In this document: one piece after another, positions 14,331 to 21,130 of the stretch
How the letters are laid out: every line of letters begins with the position of its first letter
Position numbering within the stretch: position 1 is the stretch's first letter
NCBI GenBank assembly: GCA_937926555.1
Contig: CALAZX010000258.1
Location: 1 to 22,569 of the forward strand
Reading direction: 5' to 3'
Source of the DNA: an uncultured Negativicutes bacterium
GTDB taxonomy: Bacteria; Bacillota; Negativicutes; Acidaminococcales; Acidaminococcaceae
Length of the DNA: 22,569 nucleotides
Position numbers and translations under genes: made by a program
Notes under the pieces: model-generated
Told to the model about the DNA's origin: nothing
Databases searched by the model: none
The model's input: the letters and a program-made list of their open reading frames with translations, nothing else

Positions 14331-14359
14331 ATTATATCAGACCCCGGGTGGCGATACAA
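14331..14359 (-). promoter_or_regulatory. Promoter of the hutP-like - sdaAB - sdaAA operon
   Basis: On the minus strand TTGTAT (14354-14359), 17 bases, perfect TATAAT (14331-14336). The leader is about 130 bases. Confidence 0.7.
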
Positions 14360-14407
14360 GATTTCCCCCCGGCGGCAGGAAGATTTTCACTTTCCGCATC
14401 CGGGGAT

Positions 14408-14436
14408 TTCAACTTTCCGCCATTCAATGGTATAAT
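14408..14436 (+). promoter_or_regulatory. Promoter of the 53-aa membrane protein gene
   Basis: TTCAAC (14408-14413), 17 bases, TATAAT (14431-14436) preceded by TGG, giving an extended -10. It is divergent from the hutP-like operon promoter, with about 70 bases between the two -10 boxes' outer edges. Confidence 0.65.
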
Positions 14437-14486
14437 AGTGAGTATTCTTTTTCAGGACACGTATTTTCTCAAAGGAGTTTTTTATC

Positions 14487-14648
14487 ATGGCAGTCATTTT
14501 TTCCGTACTTTTCCTGGCCGCGGCCTTCATCTACGTTCTTTACAATATCGTGCAGCTGATCCGCCAGCGCAGATACCTGCTGGCCCTGACCCGGCTGCTG
14601 ATTCTCTGCCTCACCGTGGTCTACATCCGCATGATGTTCATCCGCTGA
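14487..14648 (+). CDS. Small two-helix membrane protein, 53 aa
   Basis: I do not recognise a family. The 53 residues form two hydrophobic helices, about 2-24 (AVIFSVLFLAAAFIYVLYNI onward) and 35-50 (LTRLLILCLTVVYIRMM). A short basic turn, RQRRY, joins them, which would sit on the cytoplasmic side. Support for a real gene is an AAAGGAG ribosome site nine bases before the ATG and an extended -10 promoter upstream. Codon use is GC-rich at third positions like the neighbours. It lies between the divergent serine dehydratase operon and corA, in the same direction as corA but with a separate corA promoter. Confidence 0.7.
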   Translation: MAVIFSVLFLAAAFIYVLYNIVQLIRQRRYLLALTRLLILCLTVVYIRMMFIR

Positions 14649-14784
14649 CCGGAGGACGCCGGGAGAGGGAAATCCACGCTTCCGTCCAAAACCGTATCCG
14701 GCCACCGGCGGAGTCCCGGCAACCGGATCCGTCACCGCCTTCCGGATTTATTCCTCTATTGCGGACATCTTTCCGCGTTAGAGG

Positions 14785-14813
14785 TTGGCTAGAAGGCAGG
14801 ATAATGTTATAAT
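14785..14813 (+). promoter_or_regulatory. corA promoter
   Basis: TTGGCT (14785-14790), 17 bases, perfect TATAAT (14808-14813). A hairpin with arms CCTCTA/TAGAGG and GCGGA/TCCGC (14753-14784) ends exactly at the -35 box. The rest of 14649-14752 holds GC-rich partial inverted repeats and no gene. Confidence 0.75.
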
Positions 14814-14818
14814 AGAGT

Positions 14819-14849
14819 GATAGTATCTGTTTTCCCGACGATAGTATCT
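14819..14849. promoter_or_regulatory. Tandem GATAGTATCT operator at the corA start site
   Basis: GATAGTATCT occurs at 14819-14828 and 14840-14849, a 21-base period, or two helical turns. Each copy contains the palindrome GATA-G-TATC. A third, inverted partial copy (AGATAC, 14862-14867) could pair with the second repeat in RNA. The first copy starts five bases after the -10. Confidence 0.55.
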
Positions 14850-14944
14850 ATTTTTTATTGCAGATACCGCCCGGAGATGCCCCTCCGGAAGAACATGAGG
14901 GAAACCAGCTGAAAACGATAATCTGCAGAAAGGAGGAAGCATCC

Positions 14945-15895
14945 ATGTACAAGATTCTCATGAGCACCGGCACCGGTGTGGACGAATACGATATCAGCCA
15001 GCTGGAGAAAGGCTGCTGGATTGACATGGTGGCCCCCACCGGGGAAGAGATCCAGGCGGTCTCCGAAGCCACCGGCATCCAGATGGACTTCCTCACCGCA
15101 TCCCTGGATAAGGAGGAGAAATCCCGTACCGAGACAGACGAGGACCAGCTGCTGGTGGTTATCGATATTCCTTTCCTGCGCAGCAACAAGGAGTACGACA
15201 CCCTGCCCCTGGGCATCATTGTCACCCAGACGGCCATCGTCACGGTCTGCCTGGAGGCCAACGCGGTCACCGCGGACTTCAACGCCCGGACCTACAAGAC
15301 CTTCAGCACCTACAAGAAGACCCGCTTCCTCTTCCAGATCCTGTACAAATCCGCGACTCTGTATCTGAAATATATCCGTAACATCATCCGGCGCACGGAT
15401 GACTTGGAGCAGCATCTGCGTCAGGCCATGGAGAACTCCAAGCTCTTCAGCCTGCTGGACCTGCAGAAATCGCTGACCTACTTCACCACCTCCCTGCGGA
15501 GCAACTACATGGTGACGGAGAAACTGCTGCGGCTGCGCATGACGGCACAGTCCCAGCCCCTTATCAAGCTCTACGAGGAGGACGACGACCTGCTGGAGGA
15601 TGTCATCATCGAGTACAAGCAGGCTATCGAGATGGTTGAGATGTACAGCCACATTCTCAACAGCATGATGGAAGTGTTCGCCTCCATCATCAGCAACAAC
15701 CTGAACCTTGTGATGAAATTCCTGGCTTCCGTGACCATCATCCTGGCCATCCCCACCCTGATCTCGGGCCTGTGGGGCATGAACGTGCCGGTTCCCTTCA
15801 CCGAGGCCGAGCACGGCTTCCTCTATGTGGGATCCATGGCCGCGGGCATCAGCTTCCTGGTGGCCTACTGGCTGTGGAAGAAGCATATGTTCTGA
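14945..15895 (+). CDS. corA: CorA-family divalent metal ion transporter
   Basis: This 316-residue inner-membrane Mg2+ (or Co2+/Ni2+) channel-transporter has a large N-terminal cytoplasmic domain (about 1-250) with the long helix region. It is followed by two C-terminal transmembrane helices, about 256-280 (FLASVTIILAIPTLISGLWG) and 291-312. The signature GMN at 278-280 is intact, followed by VPVPFTEAE in the periplasmic loop, and the chain ends in a basic WKKHMF tail. Length is typical. The ATG at 14945 follows AAAGGAGG by eight bases; the frame is open 29 codons further upstream but only through the leader. The gene is monocistronic, with its own promoter, operator repeats and terminator. 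Ion choice cannot be read from the sequence. Confidence 0.93.
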   Translation: MYKILMSTGTGVDEYDISQLEKGCWIDMVAPTGEEIQAVSEATGIQMDFLTASLDKEEKSRTETDEDQLLVVIDIPFLRSNKEYDTLPLGIIVTQTAIVTVCLEANAVTADFNARTYKTFSTYKKTRFLFQILYKSATLYLKYIRNIIRRTDDLEQHLRQAMENSKLFSLLDLQKSLTYFTTSLRSNYMVTEKLLRLRMTAQSQPLIKLYEEDDDLLEDVIIEYKQAIEMVEMYSHILNSMMEVFASIISNNLNLVMKFLASVTIILAIPTLISGLWGMNVPVPFTEAEHGFLYVGSMAAGISFLVAYWLWKKHMF

Positions 15896-15935
15896 TTTTA
15901 CACACCGGCTCACAACGCCAGCTTTCCGGCGACAG

Positions 15936-15996
15936 AAAAGACTCCGTCTGGACAGATACCCTTGCATGGGCTCCTGTCTCGACGGAGTCTTTTTTC
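15936..15996. terminator. Terminator between corA and the uspA pair
   Basis: A 13-bp stem (AAAAGACTCCGTC 15936-15948 with 15981-15993) encloses an inner GACAG/CTGTC stem. A long T tract follows on the plus strand and a shorter one on the minus strand, so it can serve both convergent transcripts. Confidence 0.85.
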
Positions 15997-16074
15997 TTCT
16001 GTTTTTCTTTTTTCCGCTGCCGGATCCGCAGATACCGGTCCCGCGGGTTCCGCTTCATTTTTGCCGAAGCCCGG

Positions 16075-16530
16075 TCATTTCACCACAATCACGGGCACAG
16101 AAGACCGGTCCAGCACAGCGCGGCTGGTGCTGGTTTTGAGAAATCCTTTGAAAAAGTTTTTCTCCCTGCTGCCGATGACGATGGCGTCACAGTCGTTGTC
16201 CTCCTGGGCTTCCAGGATGGCGTCCACCACCTGTCCGCTTTCCACCAGGGAATAGGTGCAGTCCACCTGGGGATGGGCCTCCAGGATCAGCTTCGCCGCT
16301 CCCAGGACCTCGTTGCCAATCTGCATGACCGTGGTGTCGTCACTTTGGTCCGCGACCATCTCCTCCCGGCTGCGCAGCTGGGCGCTGCCTTTGGGCATGG
16401 TCCCCTCTTCCGTGTTGACGGTGAGGACCAGCAGGGAGGCGCCGGACAGCTTCGCCAGGTCGGCGGCATAGTCCAGAGCTCTCCAGGAATAATCCGTCCC
16501 GTCCACCGGAACCAGAATTTTTCTCAACAT
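16075..16530 (-). CDS. Universal stress protein (UspA family), degenerate ATP site
   Basis: This 151-residue single UspA domain has the usual start (KILVPVDGTDYSWRALDYAA) and end (DRSSVPVIVVK). The nucleotide-binding signature G-2X-G-9X-G-S/T is broken: after G120 (VIGSREKNFFKGF) the second glycine is E123 and the third is T133. It probably does not bind ATP in the usual way. It may form a heterodimer with, or act separately from, the canonical UspA encoded 12 bases upstream. The start ATG at 16530 has only a weak ribosome site, which suggests translational coupling to the upstream gene. The shared terminator at 15936 follows. Confidence 0.9.
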   Translation of the reverse strand: MLRKILVPVDGTDYSWRALDYAADLAKLSGASLLVLTVNTEEGTMPKGSAQLRSREEMVADQSDDTTVMQIGNEVLGAAKLILEAHPQVDCTYSLVESGQVVDAILEAQEDNDCDAIVIGSREKNFFKGFLKTSTSRAVLDRSSVPVIVVK

Positions 16531-16542
16531 GGCAGGTACCGT

Positions 16543-16986
16543 TTATTTCACAATGAGTACCGGCACATCCGCATACTGGGCGATTTTGGAGCTGACGCTG
16601 CCCAGGAAGAACTCGGCGATGCCGGAGAGGCCTCTGCTGCCCAGAATGATGGCGTCGGCGCCATTATCCTTTGCGACAGTGAGGATACGCTCGGACGGAT
16701 GGCCCACTTCCAGCTTGTAAGCCGGTTTTTTGGGATACCCCGCCTCTTTCACTTTGTCCTCGGCGCGGTGCAGCACCTCGGTGCCCACCTGCTCCAGATC
16801 AGCGTTGCTCTGACTGATGATGTTATGATCCAGAGGTACTGCCAGAAGAGCCGCGTTGTTATACGGCTGGATAACCGTCACAACCAGCAGTTCGCTATCG
16901 AACTTCTTACCAATCTCAATGGCCTGTTCCAACGCATGCCATGCGCTCTCAGAACCGTCAACAGGTACTACAATCTTCTTAAACAT
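16543..16986 (-). CDS. Universal stress protein (UspA family), canonical ATP-binding type
   Basis: This 147-residue single UspA domain starts KIVVPVDGSESAWHALEQA and keeps an intact nucleotide motif, GSRGLSGIAEFFLGSVSSK (G116, G119, G129-S130). It belongs to the ATP-binding class that dimerises and responds to stress or starvation. The ATG at 16986 has AGGAGG nine bases upstream. It is the first gene of a two-gene unit. The leader contains a small GGGC/GCCC hairpin around 17013-17024, and an AT-rich stretch near 17030-17065 probably holds the promoter, though no box pair is convincing. Confidence 0.95.
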   Translation of the reverse strand: MFKKIVVPVDGSESAWHALEQAIEIGKKFDSELLVVTVIQPYNNAALLAVPLDHNIISQSNADLEQVGTEVLHRAEDKVKEAGYPKKPAYKLEVGHPSERILTVAKDNGADAIILGSRGLSGIAEFFLGSVSSKIAQYADVPVLIVK

Positions 16987-17227
16987 GTGTGCATCCCTCC
17001 TCAGAGATTCAAAACCCGGGCTTCGGCCCTTATTATTAGAATTCTCTATCCACAGTTGAAAATCCTGCTTTCAGGAAAAACATTCTTTTCACGCCGGGGT
17101 CCGCATAGCCCATGGACCCTCCGGAAGTCAGTCATCATCCGCTGTTCAGTTGTCCGCCGCGTCTTTCCGCCTCAGGATTTCTCCTGTGGGTTTCAGCGGC
17201 AATGTTCCGCCCGCCTTGCCGGCGGCG

Positions 17228-17614
17228 TTATTTTTTGCTTTTCGCCTGCTCTCTCTCCTGGGCCTTCTTCTCGCGTTTCTCCCGGATACGGCGGGATTTC
17301 TTGCTCTCCTTGCGCTTGAAGTCGCTGGGAGCCGGGGCGTCATAGTAGGCGCCGTTCTTGCCGAACCGGTAATAGAGCACGATGCCTGCGATGATCAGGA
17401 TCGGCAGGCCGCCCACCAGATAGCGGTAGGAGCCGGAGATGATCGTCAGGAAATCGTAGCCCAGGACAATCACGGGAATCAGGATGAACTGCAGCACTTT
17501 CGCCGTCGTGGTCCCTCTGCCCGCCACCGCGGACACACCCAGCCATACCAGGATCGCCACGGCGAAGGATACAAAAGACATCAACAGCAGAAACAGGAAT
17601 AACTCGAAATTCAA
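17228..17614 (-). CDS. Membrane protein of unknown function with a basic C-terminal tail
   Basis: I do not recognise a family. The 128 residues have three likely membrane helices: about 4-30 (LFLFLLLMSFVSFAVAILVW), 38-60 (VLQFILIPVIVLGYDFLTII) and 63-82 (YLVGGLPILIIAGIVLYYRF). They are followed by a tail of about 40 residues extremely rich in lysine, arginine and glutamate (from KRKESKKSRRIREKREKK), probably a charged cytoplasmic helix. I chose the TTG at 17614 because GGAGG lies eight bases upstream. The ATG at 17662 lacks a ribosome site, and its 16 extra codons cover a GCTGC/GCAGC hairpin. A TATATT box near 17672 may belong to its promoter. Confidence 0.75.
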   Translation of the reverse strand: MNFELFLFLLLMSFVSFAVAILVWLGVSAVAGRGTTTAKVLQFILIPVIVLGYDFLTIISGSYRYLVGGLPILIIAGIVLYYRFGKNGAYYDAPAPSDFKRKESKKSRRIREKREKKAQEREQAKSKK

Positions 17615-17729
17615 GTTGCCAACCTCCAAAAAGTTTTTTCTACAGCTGCCGTAAGCAGCCATACTATTAATATATCATTAATGCCCGCTCTTTTCTATAC
17701 GGGAGCGGATATTTCCCCGGAGCCGCGCC

Positions 17730-18212
17730 TCACACGTCGAAATGTTTCTTCTCGTCGCCCAGAGGTCTGTCTTTGTCCGGATTGTCCTTGAAGATGGAGA
17801 TGTTCTCTTTGGCGTATCTCACCGCGTCGTCATAGACGGTCTTGAAGGGTGTCAGGTCGGAAGGTTTGCCGGCTTTCAGCCATTCCACCACTACCCGGCC
17901 CAGTCCGTAGGTGGTGCCTACAGCCAGGGGGATCTGCAGCGGTGCGAAGGGGATCAGCGTGGCCAGCTGGCCGCCCAGGAATACGGTGCCCATGGAGCCA
18001 AGCAGGCTCACTGCCGCTTTCTCGCCGATGGGCTCCTCATAGACGCTGCCCAGCTTCATAATCATATAGATGTCGTTGGCCACCATGGACATGGTCCCCA
18101 GACCGGGAACCACCACAATCACGCCTGCCCGGGCCGCGGCCCATTTGCAGTAGGTGTCCGCGCGTTCCTCTCTCTCCCGGTCGTCAATCACTGTGATTTT
18201 CGGATCTTCCAT
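17730..18212 (-). CDS. DUF697-like membrane-associated protein
   Basis: These 160 residues have a charged N-terminus (1-20). Two hydrophobic segments follow, about 27-55 (AGVIVVVPGLGTMSMVAND) and 68-108 (LLGSMGTVFLGGQLATLIPF, then PLQIPLAVGTTYGLGRVVVE). A soluble charged C-terminus ends in HFDV. The alternation of a proline/glycine-rich hydrophobic hairpin, an IYMIMKLGSVYEEPIGE link and a second hydrophobic hairpin resembles DUF697 (PF05128), whose role is unknown. The full family often has a GTPase domain in front; none is here. The ATG at 18212 follows AAAGGAGAGCATTT. It lies 145 bases after the DUF190 gene in the same direction, perhaps co-transcribed. Confidence 0.65.
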   Translation of the reverse strand: MEDPKITVIDDREREERADTYCKWAAARAGVIVVVPGLGTMSMVANDIYMIMKLGSVYEEPIGEKAAVSLLGSMGTVFLGGQLATLIPFAPLQIPLAVGTTYGLGRVVVEWLKAGKPSDLTPFKTVYDDAVRYAKENISIFKDNPDKDRPLGDEKKHFDV

Positions 18213-18357
18213 AAATGCTCTCCTTTGCTCTTGTTCTTATCGTTTTCTCTTCGTTTATCGCGGATTCCGCGGTTCTTCTCTGTTTTCCGACGTTATCCGC
18301 AGAATCCCACGGCATTCCGGTATTTATCTCTACCGCACGCCAGTCCGCGTGTCCGCG

Positions 18358-18750
18358 TCACTTGCCGCTTTTCTCTTTCTCCTGGCGGAGTTTCTCCGCA
18401 TGGTCCTGCAGATACTTGGTGAAGAGCACGTCGCTTTCGGTCACCAGCGCCAGGAAATGTTTCTCCCCGTGCTTCTCCAGGAAGGGGAAAAGTTTCTCGA
18501 TATTCTCCCTAGAGTCCACAATCTCCAGCAGTACCGGCATATTGCTGCTGCCGCTGAAGAACATGGGCAGAACCCGCTCGTCCACACCCCGCAGGGTGGT
18601 GCCGTAGCCTTCCTCGCCCCGGATCACCGTGGCCCCGGCGATCTTGAACCGGCGCGCCTCATCCAGCAGAGCCTTGTAGAAGGGCTGCTCCTCGCAGACA
18701 ACATCTTCCGCCGTGTACACTTTCAAAAAACATATCTTCCTGAAATCCAT
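18358..18750 (-). CDS. DUF190-family protein
   Basis: This 130-residue soluble protein of the DUF190 (PF02641) family has a small ferredoxin-like fold resembling PII proteins. Typical parts are KICFLKVYTAEDV at the start, FYKALLDEARRFKIAGATVI, RGEEGYGTTLRG, and PVLLEIVDSRENIEKLFPFL in the second half. A lysine/glutamate-rich tail of about 20 residues makes it slightly longer than usual. Family genes are often paired with fluoride exporter crcB; no crcB is near. The ATG at 18750 has AAGGAA ten bases upstream. The leader is about 200 bases. Confidence 0.85.
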   Translation of the reverse strand: MDFRKICFLKVYTAEDVVCEEQPFYKALLDEARRFKIAGATVIRGEEGYGTTLRGVDERVLPMFFSGSSNMPVLLEIVDSRENIEKLFPFLEKHGEKHFLALVTESDVLFTKYLQDHAEKLRQEKEKSGK

Positions 18751-18955
18751 GTCGCCACCGTTCCTTTCTTCCCGGGATATCTGTGATGCGTCCACCGCAT
18801 CCTGTCTCCAGTTTCCCGAAAGACCCGCCGGTTCCGGAGAGCTGTGTCTCCATAGCCTTCTGCCGTCCTGCGGCGGAAAGCCCGCCGGATCCTTTCACTT
18901 CTTAAATTCGGCGCGGAGCGGTTTTTTCCTCTTTTTTCTCCACGTCTTCCCTATG

Positions 18956-18964
18956 ATTATACCA
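18956..18964 (-). promoter_or_regulatory. Extended -10 promoter of the DUF190 gene
   Basis: On the minus strand TGG-TATAAT (TATAAT 18956-18961, TGG 18962-18964) is an extended -10. The -35 region is weak, about 17 bases upstream. Confidence 0.6.
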
Positions 18965-19127
18965 TTTCTCCGTTTTTTGTGTAAGTCCGGACAGGACACC
19001 TCCCACCTGCGGAGCCGCCCAGATGGTGCCGCTGCCGAAGGATCCACCCCACCTCCCCGTCATGACGCCCTCTTTTCGCGGACGCTCCTGTCTTTCAGCA
19101 GGCTGCCCGCCGCTCCTTCATAAAACC

Positions 19128-19157
19128 TTGTACAGACTGCCATATTTACGATAGAAT
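19128..19157 (+). promoter_or_regulatory. Promoter of the HAD gene
   Basis: TTGTAC (19128-19133), 18 bases, TAGAAT (19152-19157). A palindrome, CCTATAAATAGG (19169-19180), lies just past the expected start and could be an operator. Confidence 0.45.
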
Positions 19158-19269
19158 AAGTATATATACCTATAAATAGGCAGTCGCGGAAAATGGTCCC
19201 CGGAAAAAAGACATAGGGGACATGTATCGCGGCAGACCATAAAAAATCAATGGAGGCACTGAGACAATC

Positions 19270-19968
19270 ATGAGACATTTATGCTGGGATATCGACGGAA
19301 CATTACTTCTCACCAACAAGGCGGGCTGCCATGCCCTGGAGCAGGCCATCAGAGACTATCTCCACGTGGACGGCTACAAATTCAAGTATTCCCTGGCGGG
19401 ACGGACCGACGCGTCCATCATCAAGGATATCGTCACCGACGTCCGTGGCAGGTGCACCAGCGGCACCGCCGCAGGTCTGATGCTGACCTATGTGATGAAC
19501 CAGAAGAAGAACCTGAAAGCCCACGAGGGCCGGCTCATGCCCAATGTGGCGGAGACCCTGGCCTATCTGGAGGAGAACCACGGCGACGAGTTCCACAACT
19601 GCCTGGTGACCGGCAACGCCACGGAAGGCGCCCGTGACAAGCTGATCGAATACGGCATCGCCCGTTACTTCGACTTCTCCCACAGCGCTTACGGCGACCT
19701 GGCGGAGGACCGGGCGGAACTGGCCCGCATCGTCTTCCAGCGCCTCTACGCCGCAGGCCTGGCACAGAAACCGGAAGACCTGGTCTTCATCGGCGACACC
19801 CCCAACGACGTGACCTGCGCCGACGCCATCGGCGCCCGCTGCCTCATCATCCTGGCCGGCAGCGAGTACGGTCCCGAGGATTTCGCGGAGAACCGCCCCT
19901 GGAAGATCATCGAGCAGCTGCCCAAGAATCCGGCTGAGTTCGTGGCCATGATCCAGGACGAGGGCTGA
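19270..19968 (+). CDS. HAD-superfamily hydrolase (phosphatase-like)
   Basis: This 232-residue cytoplasmic HAD hydrolase has motif I CWDIDGTLL (D7, D9), a helical cap at about 15-85, motif II LVTGN (T114), a conserved lysine region, and motif IV FIGDTPNDV (D176, D180). All catalytic positions are present, so it should be an active phosphatase of the phosphoglycolate-phosphatase-like (Gph/PGMB) group. The substrate is unknown. The start ATG at 19270 has GGAGG 13 bases upstream, longer than usual. A seven-codon ATG-to-TGA frame starting inside that ribosome site ends by overlapping the HAD start codon. It is monocistronic, with a weak hairpin (GGCTGCC/GGCAGCC, 20009-20032) downstream. Confidence 0.92.
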   Translation: MRHLCWDIDGTLLLTNKAGCHALEQAIRDYLHVDGYKFKYSLAGRTDASIIKDIVTDVRGRCTSGTAAGLMLTYVMNQKKNLKAHEGRLMPNVAETLAYLEENHGDEFHNCLVTGNATEGARDKLIEYGIARYFDFSHSAYGDLAEDRAELARIVFQRLYAAGLAQKPEDLVFIGDTPNDVTCADAIGARCLIILAGSEYGPEDFAENRPWKIIEQLPKNPAEFVAMIQDEG

Positions 19969-20060
19969 ACGGAAGACCTAGCCCACGCCTCATGGACGGA
20001 TCCCGACCGGCTGCCACCGCTTTCCGGCAGCCTTCCCGTCACAGGATCAACACATAACTG

Positions 20061-20069
20061 TGATATAAG
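20061..20069 (+). promoter_or_regulatory. Extended -10 element ahead of the pentapeptide-repeat gene
   Basis: TGA-TATAAG (TATAAG 20064-20069) resembles an extended -10. No -35 of note is present. The leader would be about 130 bases. Confidence 0.35.
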
Positions 20070-20204
20070 TACATATATGAGAGACATCCACCGGAACAGC
20101 AGCCCCAAGGCAGCGGCGGTCATCCCTGCCGGAGACCGGCGCACACGGCTCACAGATCCGTTGGATGTCCACAGAATACTGCACATATAAGGAGCGATGT
20201 ATAT

Positions 20205-20966
20205 ATGAAGAGACGATTTATCTCCGGCCTGGCCGCAGCGGCCATCTGCCTGATCGCGCTGCCCGCCCTGGCCTGGAACCCGGCTGACCTGGAGAAGGTC
20301 AACAGCGGCATCAGCTGTCCCGGCGCGGATCTTTCCGGTGCCAGCCTGAACGGCGCCGACTTCACCGGTCTGGACCTGACCGGCGCCAACTTCGAGGGTT
20401 CCTCCCTCATCGGCGCCCGGCTGGCCAAAGCAAAACTGGCAGGGGCCAACCTGCGGAACACCGACCTGAAACGGGCCAACTTCGGCCAGGCGGACATGAA
20501 GGATGCGGACCTGACCGGCGCCTCCGCCCACTACACCCAGTTCGGCCACACCGACCTGACCGGCATGAAGGGCAGCGGCGGCGACTTCTTCCGCACCAAC
20601 TTCCGTGGCGCCAAACTCATGGGAGCCACCTTCCACAACGCCAAGCTGCAGGAAGCCACCCTGGACGCGGTGGAAGCCCGGAAAAGCGATTTCAGCTACG
20701 CTTCCATGCCCTACAGCTTCCTGCGGAACGCGGACATCTCCGAGTGCACCTTCCTGGGCGCCAACCTGTTCCGCTCCCGGGCCGAAGGTGTCAATGCGGC
20801 TCGGACCGACTTCACCGGAGCCAATCTGAACAACGTCCTTTTCTACAGCGCCAATCTCTCAAAAGCTGTCTTCCGCAACGCCGGACTGGACAATGCCGAC
20901 CTGAAAGATGCATCCCTGAAAAGCGTCGCCTGGGACAACGCGCTGAGGAAAAATATAAAATTTTAA
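20205..20966 (+). CDS. Secreted pentapeptide-repeat protein
   Basis: The first 23 residues form a classic Sec signal peptide: basic MKRRF, hydrophobic LAAAAICLIALP, and a likely cleavage after ALA23. From about residue 40 to 245 the chain is built of A(D/N)LxX/F pentapeptides such as GADLSGASLNGADFTGLDL and GANLRNTDLKRANFGQADM. This predicts a right-handed beta helix of roughly 35-40 repeats. Regularity is lost around 100-175 (HYTQFGHTDLTGMKG onward) and resumes near 200. Most characterised pentapeptide proteins are cytoplasmic gyrase mimics; an exported one would act in the cell envelope or outside. No lipobox is seen. AAGGAG lies ten bases before the ATG. No partner gene is evident. Confidence 0.93.
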   Translation: MKRRFISGLAAAAICLIALPALAWNPADLEKVNSGISCPGADLSGASLNGADFTGLDLTGANFEGSSLIGARLAKAKLAGANLRNTDLKRANFGQADMKDADLTGASAHYTQFGHTDLTGMKGSGGDFFRTNFRGAKLMGATFHNAKLQEATLDAVEARKSDFSYASMPYSFLRNADISECTFLGANLFRSRAEGVNAARTDFTGANLNNVLFYSANLSKAVFRNAGLDNADLKDASLKSVAWDNALRKNIKF

Positions 20967-20974
20967 GGGATTTT

Positions 20975-21037
20975 ATGGAAAAGTGTTTAAAACTTTACAC
21001 AAAATCTCCCGTATTTCAGATAATTATAGTGGTCTAA
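20975..21037 (+). CDS. Possible 20-aa small ORF
   Basis: A 21-codon frame with ATG at 20975 and TAA at 21035 follows AAGGG by about four bases. It encodes MEKCLKLYTKSPVFQIIIVV, a basic head with a hydrophobic tail. It begins only eight bases after the pentapeptide stop codon in AT-rich DNA. Nothing beyond this layout supports translation, and chance is a fair alternative. Confidence 0.2.
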   Translation: MEKCLKLYTKSPVFQIIIVV

Positions 21038-21049
21038 CGTGTTAATAAA

Positions 21050-21058
21050 TGATAAAAT
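21050..21058 (+). promoter_or_regulatory. Extended -10 promoter of the peptidase gene
   Basis: TGA-TAAAAT (TAAAAT 21053-21058) is an extended -10 in AT-rich DNA, flanked by GTTAAT at 21041-21046 and 21059-21064 (18-base period). A small GCAC-TTAT-GTGC hairpin (21083-21094) lies in the leader. Confidence 0.4.
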
Positions 21059-21130
21059 GTTAATTAGCGGTAAACCTGTCACGCACTTATGTGCATGATT
21101 TGCGGAATCCGTAATATGGAGGGTGATATT

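Larger units (their letters stand above)
18751..19269. other. 519-base intergenic region between DUF190 and HAD genes
   Basis: No convincing gene is seen. The left part (18751-18950) is the leader of the DUF190 message. It contains several small hairpins, for example GATGCG/CGCATC (18785-18801) and CGGCGG/CCGCCG near 18866-18882. The DUF190 promoter is at 18956. From 18965 to 19125 I see nothing recognisable. From 19128 the HAD promoter and leader begin, with the palindrome CCTATAAATAGG (19169-19180) and a GTCCCC/GGGGAC hairpin (19196-19221). Confidence 0.6.

Noticed and set aside
18659..18898. A 79-codon frame on the minus strand in the DUF190 leader
   Set aside because: It overlaps the start of the DUF190 gene in another frame, has no ribosome site, and shows low-complexity GC-driven composition.
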